Source: Elusimicrobiota bacterium
Lineage (GTDB): Bacteria > Elusimicrobiota > Elusimicrobia > FEN-1173
Reading direction: 5' to 3'
Assembly: GCA_016207625.1 (NCBI GenBank)
Contig: JACQPF010000252.1
Span: 1-11,306, forward strand
Length of the DNA: 11,306 nucleotides
The position numbers and the translations under genes are program-made. Positions 1-6,518 of this stretch are shown piece after piece. The notes beneath the pieces are model-generated. The model ran no database searches, was not told the DNA's origin, and saw only the letters and a program-made list of their open reading frames with translations. How positions within the stretch are numbered: position 1 is the first letter of the stretch; every line of letters begins with the position of its first letter.

Positions 1-575
1 CTCCTCCTCCGGCCCGCGCCCGGATCGGACATCGCCACGGCGAGCCCCCCCGTTAAAACGGCCGAGAGGCCCAATGAAAAAACGAATACGCCGCCCCCCG
101 GCCACTGGTGAACGGTCGAGAGAGCCAAGGCGGAAAACGCCGCCGCGCAAAAAGCGAAAAAGATCAAACGGAAACGATGGATGTGCCAGTGGACTCGCGG
201 GATTTCGTTGATGAAGAGCATCAAGACGAGGAGGGCGGCCCAAAGCAGAAACCAAATGACGGCGCGGTCCTTCAAGAAGAAGATCGCGTAGGCGTTGAGC
301 AAGTACCCGTACAGGAAATAATACAGCTCCTCCTGATACGACCAGGCCCAGGAAAGAACCATTCCCGGGCGCCACACGCCGCTCCGCTCCCATGTCCGAG
401 ACACGAGCAGGACGGCCGCGCCCGACAAGAAAGCCAGTTGGATCGCCAAGCTGGCCCAGGTGTCCCGGCGGACCATCGGAAGCGCCTCCAACAGAAACCC
501 CGCCAAGAAAAACAGGATGTTGTGGAAGCGAAGAGGCAGGGACAACCATTTACGAGGATGTAACCAACGGTTCAT
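1..575 (-). CDS. Multi-pass membrane protein of unknown function (3' end missing)
   Basis: Reading the minus strand from the ATG at 575 gives an open frame of 191 codons that continues past the left edge, so the C-terminus is missing. The start MNRWLHPRKW is basic. About six hydrophobic stretches follow, near residues 19-36, 42-58, 72-100, 106-122, 136-152 and 162-182, separated by short charged loops. This indicates a polytopic inner-membrane protein. The fragment SYQEELYYFLYGYLLNAYAI (79-98) combines a paired acidic site with many aromatic residues inside a membrane segment. It resembles no motif I can name with confidence. The gene lies downstream of lemA in the same direction, but the structured element at 591-676 separates them, so it may not belong to the same transcript. 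I see no clear Shine-Dalgarno sequence before the ATG. That this is a real coding, membrane-spanning frame is fairly certain; its function is unknown. Confidence 0.75.
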   Translation of the reverse strand, partial: MNRWLHPRKWLSLPLRFHNILFFLAGFLLEALPMVRRDTWASLAIQLAFLSGAAVLLVSRTWERSGVWRPGMVLSWAWSYQEELYYFLYGYLLNAYAIFFLKDRAVIWFLLWAALLVLMLFINEIPRVHWHIHRFRLIFFAFCAAAFSALALSTVHQWPGGGVFVFSLGLSAVLTGGLAVAMSDPGAGRRR

Positions 576-590
576 TTAATGGCGATCTCA

Positions 591-676
591 AAAACCGACG
601 GCGAGGGCTTCCCGCAGGCACCTAGGCCGGAGGGCGGGCCGTGGCTGCCGGAGGGAAGTCCTCGTTGGCGGGTTTT
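591..676. terminator. Long extended hairpin between lemA and the membrane gene (possible terminator or structured RNA)
   Basis: Bases 591-613 pair with 653-676 over about 19 Watson-Crick pairs, three G-T pairs, one mismatch and one bulged base. Inside this, 614-621 pair with 641-648 with one mismatch, and 625-628 pair with 637-640. The whole 86-base element therefore folds into one extended rod. On the minus strand it starts 10 bases after the lemA stop and is followed by five T (594-590), which fits an intrinsic terminator for the lemA cluster. The three G-T pairs are stable only if the RNA is copied in the plus direction, where they become G-U. A bidirectional terminator, a palindromic repeat unit or a small antisense RNA therefore remain possible. 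Confidence 0.5.
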
Positions 677-686
677 GAGATCTTCC

Positions 687-1268
687 TTAGAACTCAACTT
701 TGGGAACCTCTCCGGCACCTTCCGCGGACTTGAAATAGGCGTCGGAGGTCTTGAACCCGGTCAGGCCGGCCACAAGGTTGGAGGGGAACCGGCGCGTGAT
801 GAGGTTATACTCCCGCACCCGTTCGTTGTAGCGTTTCCGCTCGACGGCGATGCGGTTCTCGGTGCCGGCCAGCTCGTCCTGCAGGGCGAGGAAGTTTTGG
901 TTGGCCTTCAAGTCGGGGTATTGCTCCGCAACCACCAGAAGACGGGCCAGCGCGCCTTCCAGCCCCTGGGCCGCTTGGACTTTTTCGCCGGTCGTTTTCG
1001 CGGCACCCCATTGGCTGCGCAGGCGGGTGACTTCCTCCAGGAGGTTCCGCTCGTGCGAAGCGTAGCCTTTCACCGTGTTCACCAAGTTGGGGATCAGGTC
1101 GTAGCGCCTTTGCAATACGTTCTCCACCTGAGCCCACGATTCGCTCACGGTTTCCTGGGCCTGAACCAAACGGTTGTATTGCGTGAGGCCCACGCAACCC
1201 GGGATGAGTACGAAGACCAGCAACAGACCTCCCAAAATCCCCAGAGCCGCCCTTAATTTCGTCGACAT
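687..1268 (-). CDS. lemA: LemA family protein
   Basis: This 193-residue protein has the typical LemA build and usual length. A single N-terminal membrane anchor (about residues 8-28) precedes a long alpha-helical domain. Family landmarks are visible: YNRLVQAQETVSESWAQVEN (31-50), the block RRYDLIPNLVNTVKGY (54-69), AEQYPDLKANQNFLALQDEL (114-133) and NERVREYNLITRRFPSNLVA (148-167). LemA proteins are membrane-anchored helical bundles with the bulk outside the cytoplasm; their biochemical role is not established. The ATG follows the stop of the preceding nucleotidyltransferase-like gene directly (TAAATG). A GGGAG ribosome binding site lies about eight bases upstream, inside that gene, so the two are probably translationally coupled. 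A TPM-domain gene two positions upstream matches the frequent lemA-TPM pairing in bacteria. The sequence IPGC at 22-25 faintly resembles a lipobox, but the proline is atypical. Confident family call. Confidence 0.95.
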   Translation of the reverse strand: MSTKLRAALGILGGLLLVFVLIPGCVGLTQYNRLVQAQETVSESWAQVENVLQRRYDLIPNLVNTVKGYASHERNLLEEVTRLRSQWGAAKTTGEKVQAAQGLEGALARLLVVAEQYPDLKANQNFLALQDELAGTENRIAVERKRYNERVREYNLITRRFPSNLVAGLTGFKTSDAYFKSAEGAGEVPKVEF

Positions 1269-1982
1269 TTATTTTCTCCCTTCGGCGTGGAGGTGGCTGT
1301 CCACCGCCTCCAGCACGCGTTCGATCGCTTTTAGATACCTCTCAAAAAATTCTTCGGGCTCGATCCTTATTTTTTGCCCCTCCTTCATTTTCTCGAGGGT
1401 CAGGAAGACCTCTTTATCAAAAGGAACATGCGTCGCCAAGGATTCCATGGCCGTCCGCTTGCGGGCCGGAACGTCTTTTTGGAACAGGCGCAGGCTGTTC
1501 CGGAAAAGGACCAGGAACGTGGAGAGCGAGCCGATCATCAGCTCGGTCAGGTCGCGGGGGTTTCCGGCGGCCAGGAGATAGCGCTCCCGGAGCTGGAGCC
1601 ATTTCCCTTTCAATTCATGCTCCAGCTCCAGGCGCAGGAAATGGTCATCGATGGCGAGCCCTTGAAAAGGGTCCTGCCCGAACAAGATTTTATGGGAATC
1701 GCGGATGTCCGAGAACTCCATGGCGAAAGCGTCCGTGGAGCGGGCGAAACTCTCCGGAGTGAAGAACAGCGGCGGCGGGTTCCCCTTCTTTATCCAGGCG
1801 CGCGTCGTTTTGGCGAACGCTTTCAACTCCGGCAAGCCGGCTTTCTCCAAAAGGACCAGGACGTTGTAATCGGACCGCTTGCCCGCGTGGTCTCCCGCGG
1901 CGGCCGAACCGTAGAGAGCGACGGATTTTAAAGTGTCGCCATAAACGGCCTTGAGCTCTTCGGTCAATTGTTCCGGTGTCAT
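1269..1982 (-). CDS. Nucleotidyltransferase-like (MNT-fold) domain protein
   Basis: The N-terminus carries the signature of the polymerase-beta-like nucleotidyltransferase fold: LYGSAAAGDHAGKRSDYNVL (residues 23-42), i.e. G25-S26 followed by S-D38-Y-N40. In active members two acidic residues alternate here. In this protein the second is Asn, so metal binding may be weakened or the protein non-catalytic. The rest (about 100-237) is helical and charged, with a segment LLFxx-like near FLVLFRNSLRLF (167-178) that could be a helical partner domain. I chose the ATG at 1982 (protein starts MTPEQLTEEL, 237 residues) because AAGGAAAGGAAC lies just upstream. An in-frame TTG at 2015 would overlap the TPM gene and lacks such a site. 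It lies 26 bases after the TPM gene and abuts lemA, suggesting one transcript. Substrate unknown. Confidence 0.8.
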   Translation of the reverse strand: MTPEQLTEELKAVYGDTLKSVALYGSAAAGDHAGKRSDYNVLVLLEKAGLPELKAFAKTTRAWIKKGNPPPLFFTPESFARSTDAFAMEFSDIRDSHKILFGQDPFQGLAIDDHFLRLELEHELKGKWLQLRERYLLAAGNPRDLTELMIGSLSTFLVLFRNSLRLFQKDVPARKRTAMESLATHVPFDKEVFLTLEKMKEGQKIRIEPEEFFERYLKAIERVLEAVDSHLHAEGRK

Positions 1983-2008
1983 ATTGTTCCTTTCCTTTTG
2001 CTTGTCTT

Positions 2009-2776
2009 TCACCAACCGCGGCTGGCGCCGCCTCCGCCGGAACCTCCCCCGCCGAACCCTCCGAACCCTCCGCCGAACCCGCCTCCGAAGCCTCCGCCCT
2101 GGAAACGGCCTCCGCCCGACCGACCGCTTCTGAGCAAAAGCAAAAGAAGCAATGGATGGCGGACAAAAAACAGGACGGCCACGATGAAAATGATTCCGAA
2201 AACCAGATTTGAGACTCCGTCGGCGCGGCCCTGAGGAACGGCTCTTCCCCCCGGCAAAGCCCCGGAGAGCTGAACCCCCGCGTTTTCGGCAATGACGCCG
2301 GCCACGGCGGCGGCCCCTGAAAGAAGTCCCCGTCCCATGTCGCCCGAGCGAAAATGCGGGATCATGTATTCATCGATGATCCGCCCGCAAAGAGCGTCCG
2401 GGAGGATGGGTTCCAGCCCGTAACCCGTCTCGATGCGTACCCGCCGGTCCTCAACGGCACAGAGGATCAGCGCGCCATTGTCTTTGTCTTTTTGGCCGAT
2501 GCCCCATTCCTTGAACAGGTCCACCGCGGCCTGTTCAATATCTCCGTCCTCCACCGACCGGACCGTGGCAACGGCCAACTCGGCTCCGGTTTTTGTTTTC
2601 ACCTCATCCAACAAACCCTCGAGGGCCTGCCTCTGGTCCTGCGCCATGACCCCTGCGAAATCGTTTACCCAGCCCCGCGGAGCCGGCCACCTGGCCGCCC
2701 ACCCGGCGATATGGATTCCCATAATCCATGCGAAAACGAGGAGGACCCCTTTGTTTTTGAAGTTTCGTGCAGACAT
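2009..2776 (-). CDS. TPM domain-containing membrane protein (YgcG-like) with Gly-rich tail
   Basis: This 255-residue protein has an N-terminal hydrophobic signal segment (about 10-28). A TPM domain (about 35-160) follows, recognisable from GWVNDFAGVM (35-44), the run GAELAVATVRSVEDGDIEQA (64-83), LFKEWGIGQKDKDNGALIL (87-105) and RRVRIETGYGLEPILPD (111-127). A linker leads to a membrane segment (about 190-215) with an unusual run of leucines. The end is a Gly-rich tail closing in ASRGW, a common ending in this family. TPM proteins are membrane proteins with the domain outside the cytoplasm; phosphatase activity has been shown for a plant member, while other members have been linked to membrane-protein or photosystem repair. 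It is the first gene of the minus-strand cluster with the nucleotidyltransferase-like gene and lemA. No convincing Shine-Dalgarno sequence precedes the ATG; a TACAAT box lies only six bases upstream. Confidence 0.9.
   Translation of the reverse strand: MSARNFKNKGVLLVFAWIMGIHIAGWAARWPAPRGWVNDFAGVMAQDQRQALEGLLDEVKTKTGAELAVATVRSVEDGDIEQAAVDLFKEWGIGQKDKDNGALILCAVEDRRVRIETGYGLEPILPDALCGRIIDEYMIPHFRSGDMGRGLLSGAAAVAGVIAENAGVQLSGALPGGRAVPQGRADGVSNLVFGIIFIVAVLFFVRHPLLLLLLLRSGRSGGGRFQGGGFGGGFGGGFGGFGGGGSGGGGASRGW
2027..2116 (-). repeat. Degenerate GGN-repeat encoding the Gly-rich tail of the TPM protein
   Basis: This stretch codes for residues 221-250, which are almost only Gly with spaced Phe, as in GGGFGGGFGGGFGG. 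On the plus strand it reads as repeating CCGCCGAACC-type units. It is low-complexity coding sequence within the TPM gene, not an independent element. Slippage here could change the tail length between strains. Confidence 0.7.
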
Positions 2777-2788
2777 GGAACCATTGTA
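2777..2788 (-). promoter_or_regulatory. Putative -10 box directly before the TPM gene
   Basis: On the minus strand TACAAT (2788-2783) is followed by exactly six bases and then the ATG at 2776. This spacing would place transcription start at or next to the start codon. The surrounding sequence is an AT-rich island (about 2783-2812) in otherwise GC-rich DNA. No good -35 box is visible. The call rests on one hexamer and its position. Confidence 0.35.
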
Positions 2789-2900
2789 CTAAAATGATAA
2801 AATGAATACGTCGCCTCTCCGCTTCGTGTTTTTGCCTGTTTTCCGTACGTTTTCTCCTGACAAGTTCCGGACCGGGTTCCCCTGATAAGGAGGATAACTC

Positions 2901-3017
2901 ATGGAAAGCAAAGCGAAATTCTTAGGCCACCCCGTCCATCCGATGCTGATCGTGTTCCCTGCGGCGGAGACAAGACCGCGCCAGGAAGAGATCCTCCCCG
3001 GCTCGAGAAACCGATAG
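2901..3017 (+). pseudogene. Truncated remnant of a DUF2231-type membrane protein gene
   Basis: A strong ribosome binding site (AAGGAGG at 2887-2893) precedes an ATG that opens a 38-codon frame ending at TAG 3015-3017. The first 20 residues, MESKAKFLGHPVHPMLIVFP, match the N-terminus typical of DUF2231 proteins, in which GHPxHPMLxxFP begins the first membrane helix. That family normally continues for well over 100 residues with several membrane helices. Here the similarity stops at about residue 22 and the tail ETRPRQEEILPGSRNR is hydrophilic and unrelated. This looks like an internal deletion that joined the start of a DUF2231 gene to the upstream part of the next gene, with the junction near 2960-2968. 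The start signals are intact, so a 38-residue peptide may still be made and could act as a leader for the hydrolase gene starting 23 bases after its stop. Confidence 0.65.
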
Positions 3018-3040
3018 AGGGAACGGCGGCAAACCACCCC

Positions 3041-5365
3041 ATGTGGGAGCATCCGCAGGACTCCCTGGTCCGTCTCAAACCCCGGCCCGGCCTGACCATC
3101 GTGAGCCGGAGCCGGACCGTCCTCATTTCAGGCCTCGACGGGTTCATCCGGGAAGGTTCTGAACAGGGGCTGTACTCGCATGAGACGCGGCTTTTGTCGC
3201 GCGCCGTCTACAAAATCAACAACCGCGAACCCGTGCCCGTGGCTCTTTCCAACGTCGAAAGCCATTCCTGGCTGGGGTATTACATCTCCGTCCCGCCGGG
3301 GATCGCCCCCGGGCCCGCCGACCACGGCAGCGGGCAGGTTCAGCAAATCACCCAGGAGACTTTGGAGCTGCGCCTTTCGCGTTTCGTCGGTGACGGCGTC
3401 CACGAAGACATCGAACTCACCAACTTCTCGCAGAAATCCACCGATTTTGAGTTTCAGGTCGAGCTGGACGCCGATTTCGCCGACATCGCCGAGGTCACTT
3501 CCCAGCGCCGTCAATTCGGGACCGTGCGGCGTTTATGGCGCCAATTGGCGGCCGATGTTTGGGAACTCCGCTTCTATTATCATTCCTCCCGCACTCACCG
3601 GGATCAGGGACCCGCCGGAACGGTCCATATTTATCGCGGGATCTCGGTCCGGATCGAGAGGGCCTCATCTCCTCCGGCGTTCCAAAACGGGCGGGTTTCT
3701 TTTCATGTTCTTCTGGACCCCAAAAAAACGTGGCGCGCCTGCCTGAATTTCACTCCCCAAATGGAAGGCCGGCCGCTTTCCTTCTCATACCCCTGCGAAT
3801 CATTCTATGGCACGCGCCATGAATGGGACGCGCGGAAAAGCCTTTTCCTGAGCGATTCCACGCTCTTTTCATCGCCGGACAGCGACGCGTTGACGCCGGT
3901 CGTCATGAAGGCGCTCCGCCAAGCTCAGAGCGACCTGTCGGCGTTGCGGCTTTATGACTTGGATATCGACGAAAAAACATGGACGCTGGCGGCCGGGCTT
4001 CCCATTTATGTCGCGTTGTACGGCCGCGACGCCTTGACGACGGCCTGGCAATCGGGCCTGGCCAATGTGGATTTGATGCGCGGCGCGCTCCCCGTCCTGG
4101 CGCGCTGGCAGGGCACGGAGCTCAACGACTGGCGAGACGAGCAACCGGGCCGCATGCTGCACGAGATGCACCCCGGCCCCATCCACGAGCTGGACATGGA
4201 CCCTTTCGGACGCTATTACGGCTCCATCACCACCTCGGGGCTCTATGCGCTGATCGTCGCCGAGCTCTGGCATTGGACCGGCGACAAGGCGCTTGTCCGG
4301 CCGTTCGTGGAGCCCGCGCTGAAGGCGCTGGACTGGCTGAACAAATACGGAGACATGGACAGCGACGGTTTTTTTGAGTACCGGACCCGCTCGGAAAAGG
4401 GCGTGGAGAACCAAGGCTGGAAGGACTCTCGCGACGCGATCGTCTACGAAGACGGCGCCCTCGTCAAAGCGCCCGTCGCCACCTGCGAGGAGCAGGCCTT
4501 CGCCTACGTGGCCAAGCTGCACATGTCGGAACTGCTCTGGTGGCTGGACCGGAAAGACGAGGCGAAGCGGCTGTATCACGAGGCGTCGGAATTGAAAAAA
4601 CGGTTTAATGAGGCGTTCTGGATGGAGGACGAAAACTTTTTCGCCATGGGCCTCGATCCTCAGAAGCGCAAGATCAAATCCATCGGGTCCAACGCCGGGC
4701 ATTGCCTAGCCGCGGGCATCGTGGACCTGTCGCTGGTCTCTCTGACGGCGGGCCGGCTGCTCGGCGACGACCTTTTTTCGGGCTGGGGCGTTCGAACGCT
4801 TTCTTCCGAGCATCCGGCCTACAATCCCTACAGTTATCACCGCGGGTCAGTCTGGCCGGTGGAGCACGGAACGTTCGCCATCGGGTTCATGCGATACGGC
4901 TTGCACCAGCACGTGGACTTGATCAGCCGGGCCATGTTTGAAGCCTGCGCCTGTTTTGAGCACCATCGCCTGCCGGAAATTTTCGCGGGGCATCCGCGGG
5001 ACGAGGCCCACCCGTTCCCCGGGCTCTACCCCAAAGCCAACTGGCCGCAGGCGTGGTCTTCTTCCACACTTTTCAGCCTGCTGCAGGCGATGCTGGGCCT
5101 TTACCCGTTTGCCCCGCTTCATATGTTATTGGTCGATCCGCATTTGCCCGAATGGCTCCCTGAAATCACTCTCCGGAACCTGCACGTCGGGGAAGGCGTC
5201 GTCAGCCTGCGTTTTTATCGCACGAAAGACGGCTTTAGCCACCACCAGATCCTCGACAAGCGAGGGCCCATCCACATCCTGCTCCAACCCAGCCCCTGGT
5301 CCCTCACCGCGGGGTTCGGCGAACGGATGAAAGACGCCCTCACCAGCCTCCTGCCCGGCAAGTAA
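3041..5365 (+). CDS. Glycogen-debranching-like glycoside hydrolase (amylo-alpha-1,6-glucosidase family)
   Basis: The 774-residue protein has two parts. The N-terminal domain (about 10-210) is of the GDE_N_bis type, with TVLISGLDGFI followed by GLYSHETRLLSRAVY. A C-terminal (alpha/alpha)6-barrel catalytic domain (about 280-745) follows. Barrel landmarks are YGRDALTTAWQSGL (GRD at 328-330), ELNDWRDEQPGRMLHEM, YYGSITTSGLYALIVAELWH, QGWKDSRDAIVYEDG (from residue 458), the CEEQAFAYVAKLHM segment, and YHRGSVWPVEHGTFAIGF (Glu608). Family members hydrolyse alpha-linked glucans or related oligosaccharides. No signal peptide is visible, so it is probably cytoplasmic. The ATG at 3041 has only a weak upstream site. 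The frame is open back to 2861 but offers no other ATG, GTG or TTG, so this start is the best one. It follows the DUF2231 remnant by 23 bases and ends 38 bases before the regulator array, with no terminator between. Exact substrate unknown. Confidence 0.88.
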   Translation: MWEHPQDSLVRLKPRPGLTIVSRSRTVLISGLDGFIREGSEQGLYSHETRLLSRAVYKINNREPVPVALSNVESHSWLGYYISVPPGIAPGPADHGSGQVQQITQETLELRLSRFVGDGVHEDIELTNFSQKSTDFEFQVELDADFADIAEVTSQRRQFGTVRRLWRQLAADVWELRFYYHSSRTHRDQGPAGTVHIYRGISVRIERASSPPAFQNGRVSFHVLLDPKKTWRACLNFTPQMEGRPLSFSYPCESFYGTRHEWDARKSLFLSDSTLFSSPDSDALTPVVMKALRQAQSDLSALRLYDLDIDEKTWTLAAGLPIYVALYGRDALTTAWQSGLANVDLMRGALPVLARWQGTELNDWRDEQPGRMLHEMHPGPIHELDMDPFGRYYGSITTSGLYALIVAELWHWTGDKALVRPFVEPALKALDWLNKYGDMDSDGFFEYRTRSEKGVENQGWKDSRDAIVYEDGALVKAPVATCEEQAFAYVAKLHMSELLWWLDRKDEAKRLYHEASELKKRFNEAFWMEDENFFAMGLDPQKRKIKSIGSNAGHCLAAGIVDLSLVSLTAGRLLGDDLFSGWGVRTLSSEHPAYNPYSYHRGSVWPVEHGTFAIGFMRYGLHQHVDLISRAMFEACACFEHHRLPEIFAGHPRDEAHPFPGLYPKANWPQAWSSSTLFSLLQAMLGLYPFAPLHMLLVDPHLPEWLPEITLRNLHVGEGVVSLRFYRTKDGFSHHQILDKRGPIHILLQPSPWSLTAGFGERMKDALTSLLPGK

Positions 5366-5370
5366 CTTTA

Positions 5371-5399
5371 TTGTATGGCCGAAATGTTGCATGTAAAAT
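5371..5399 (+). promoter_or_regulatory. Possible promoter before the first regulator gene
   Basis: TTGTAT (5371-5376) and TAAAAT (5394-5399) are 17 bases apart, a good spacing for a housekeeping promoter. The -10 box ends only four bases before the ATG at 5404, so the transcript would be leaderless or nearly so. The near-repeat TTGTATG (5371-5377) and TTGCATG (5387-5393), starting 16 bases apart, covers the same area and could be a regulator site. No Shine-Dalgarno sequence is present, consistent with a leaderless start or with readthrough from the hydrolase gene. Confidence 0.4.
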
Positions 5400-5403
5400 A
5401 TCG

Positions 5404-6138
5404 ATGAAGAAAATTGTATTGGTGACTTGCGATCCACACCTTGAGCCGGCCCTGCAAAGGAAACTCACCGGGGCGGACAATTGGAAACGGACAGATATCC
5501 ATGTATTAAATAAGGTCAAGGCGTCTTCCATTTTACGCTCTTCTCCCGCGATCCTTTTTGTCGATATGCGTTTACCCAACAACGAAGCTTGGATCCTTTT
5601 GGACGCTTTGCAAAAAGCCTGGGCGGATTCGCCCCTTTTCCCGATTTTTGGACTCTGTCCAACGCAGCCGCACCCGCCCGAATTGATCAAAGCTCTTGAT
5701 TTGGGGGCCGAGGATCTCATCGGCCAAGACACTCCCGCTCCGCTCCTTTTGGCGCGAATGCGCTCCAGCCTCCGGAAATACGACAAAAGCCCCCAAGGGG
5801 AAACCCTCACCAGCCGCCGAGGGCACATACAAATTTGCCTGGACACGCACCAGGTGTTTGTCCGGGCAGAAAGGAACGGCAGCGACCATCCTCTTGTTCC
5901 CGTCCCTTCCCTGACTCCCAAGGAATTCGGGCTTCTCCATCTCTTCCTGTCCCGCCAGGAATATGTTTGGACAAGGGAAAATTTATTAAATATCCTCTGG
6001 GAAAGCGGCAGCAACAGTTTCCCTCGAACGGTGGACAAGCACGTGGAGATGCTCCGCCGCAAATTGGGGCCCGCGTCCGCCTTCGTGAAAACCGTTCCGG
6101 GCGTGGGGTATCAGTTCATGGAAGTGAACACGAGATGA
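5404..6138 (+). CDS. Atypical OmpR-type regulator with degenerate receiver domain (copy 1)
   Basis: The protein (244 residues from the ATG at 5404, MKKIVLVTCD) has a receiver-like N-terminal half and a C-terminal winged-helix DNA-binding domain (about 150-242). The latter shows LTPKEFGLLHLFL, VWTRENLLNILW and FPRTVDKHVEMLRRKLGPAS as its recognition region, ending in TVPGVGYQFME. The receiver half keeps the phospho-acceptor site (LFVDMRLP, Asp54). The usual acidic pair near the start is reduced to one Asp, the conserved Thr/Ser is replaced in FPIFGL, and the conserved Lys is missing where GAEDLIGQDTPAPLLLARM stands. Classical phospho-signalling is therefore unlikely or altered. An upstream in-frame TTG (5371) is less plausible. 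Its stop overlaps the next start as ATGA, so it is co-translated with the free receiver at 6135. It is a clear paralogue of the gene at 7291. No kinase lies nearby. Confidence 0.88.
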   Translation: MKKIVLVTCDPHLEPALQRKLTGADNWKRTDIHVLNKVKASSILRSSPAILFVDMRLPNNEAWILLDALQKAWADSPLFPIFGLCPTQPHPPELIKALDLGAEDLIGQDTPAPLLLARMRSSLRKYDKSPQGETLTSRRGHIQICLDTHQVFVRAERNGSDHPLVPVPSLTPKEFGLLHLFLSRQEYVWTRENLLNILWESGSNSFPRTVDKHVEMLRRKLGPASAFVKTVPGVGYQFMEVNTR

Positions 6139-6500
6139 AGATCCTGATCGCGGACGACGAGCCGGGCATCCTGGATGCGCTGAAATTCGTCTTGACGGGA
6201 GAGCGGCACGAGGTGGTCCTCGCCCACGACGGGGACGAGGCTTTGCAAGCGTTCCAACAGCATCAGGACCTGGACCTCATCATTTTGGACATCAACATGC
6301 CCGCTCTCAGCGGGCTTGAGGTGCTGAATCGGATCCGCAAAACGGATAAGGAGATCAAAATCATCCTCCTCACCGTCCGGGACGGCCTGGCCGACCAGGT
6401 GTCGGGTTACGACGCCCAGGCCGACTATTATCTCACCAAGCCTTTCGACCACGACATCCTCCTCGCCTACATTCGAGCCTGCGCAAAAAAGAAGCGATAA
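6135..6500 (+). CDS. Stand-alone CheY-like response regulator receiver (copy 1)
   Basis: The 121-residue protein is a complete single receiver domain without an output domain. All canonical residues are present: the acidic pair Asp7-Asp8 in LIADDEP, phospho-acceptor Asp52 in ILDINMP, Thr80 in ILLT, and Lys102 in TKPF. It should accept phosphate from a histidine kinase or phosphotransfer protein and signal through protein contacts. The stretch ADYYLTKPFDHDILLAYIRA is nearly shared with the receivers at 8052 and 8441, marking one paralogous family. It overlaps the degenerate winged-helix regulator by four bases (ATGA). This suggests it is a working partner that supplies the phospho-switch its neighbour lacks; that link is inference. 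Confidence 0.93.
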   Translation: MKILIADDEPGILDALKFVLTGERHEVVLAHDGDEALQAFQQHQDLDLIILDINMPALSGLEVLNRIRKTDKEIKIILLTVRDGLADQVSGYDAQADYYLTKPFDHDILLAYIRACAKKKR

Positions 6501-6502
6501 GG

Positions 6503-6508
6503 TATAAT
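6503..6508 (+). promoter_or_regulatory. Consensus -10 box (TATAAT) before the OmpR-type regulator
   Basis: A perfect TATAAT lies three bases after the stop codon of the preceding receiver and ten bases before the ATG at 6519. Transcription would then begin about three to four bases before the start codon. No matching -35 hexamer is visible at 16-18 bases upstream, and no Shine-Dalgarno sequence lies before the ATG. Confidence 0.4.
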
Positions 6509-6518
6509 CCATTCCGTC

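Noticed and set aside
304..341. QEELYY in the left membrane protein as a CPBP-type (CAAX-like) protease site
   Set aside because: That family needs EExxxR followed by later His motifs; here no Arg follows and no second motif is visible in the part present.
1195..1204. LemA as a lipoprotein (IPGC)
   Set aside because: Proline directly before Gly-Cys is atypical for a lipobox, and LemA proteins usually keep the N-terminal helix as an anchor.
579..1256. Long plus-strand reading frame opposite lemA (225 codons)
   Set aside because: It is antisense to a clear LemA protein and has no recognisable family features; it arises from the codon bias of the opposite strand.
2027..2116. The GGN-repeat as a CRISPR or satellite array
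   Set aside because: Units are degenerate, without spacers, and in frame with the Gly-rich tail of the TPM protein.
2901..3100. Programmed frameshift joining the DUF2231 remnant to the hydrolase
   Set aside because: The hydrolase frame is open upstream, but no slippery heptamer is apparent and the domain starts cleanly after its own ATG; a deletion scar is simpler.
3869..4702. Minus-strand frame of 277 codons inside the debranching-like hydrolase
   Set aside because: It is antisense to conserved catalytic-barrel motifs and has the Arg/Val/Gly-rich composition of a shadow frame.
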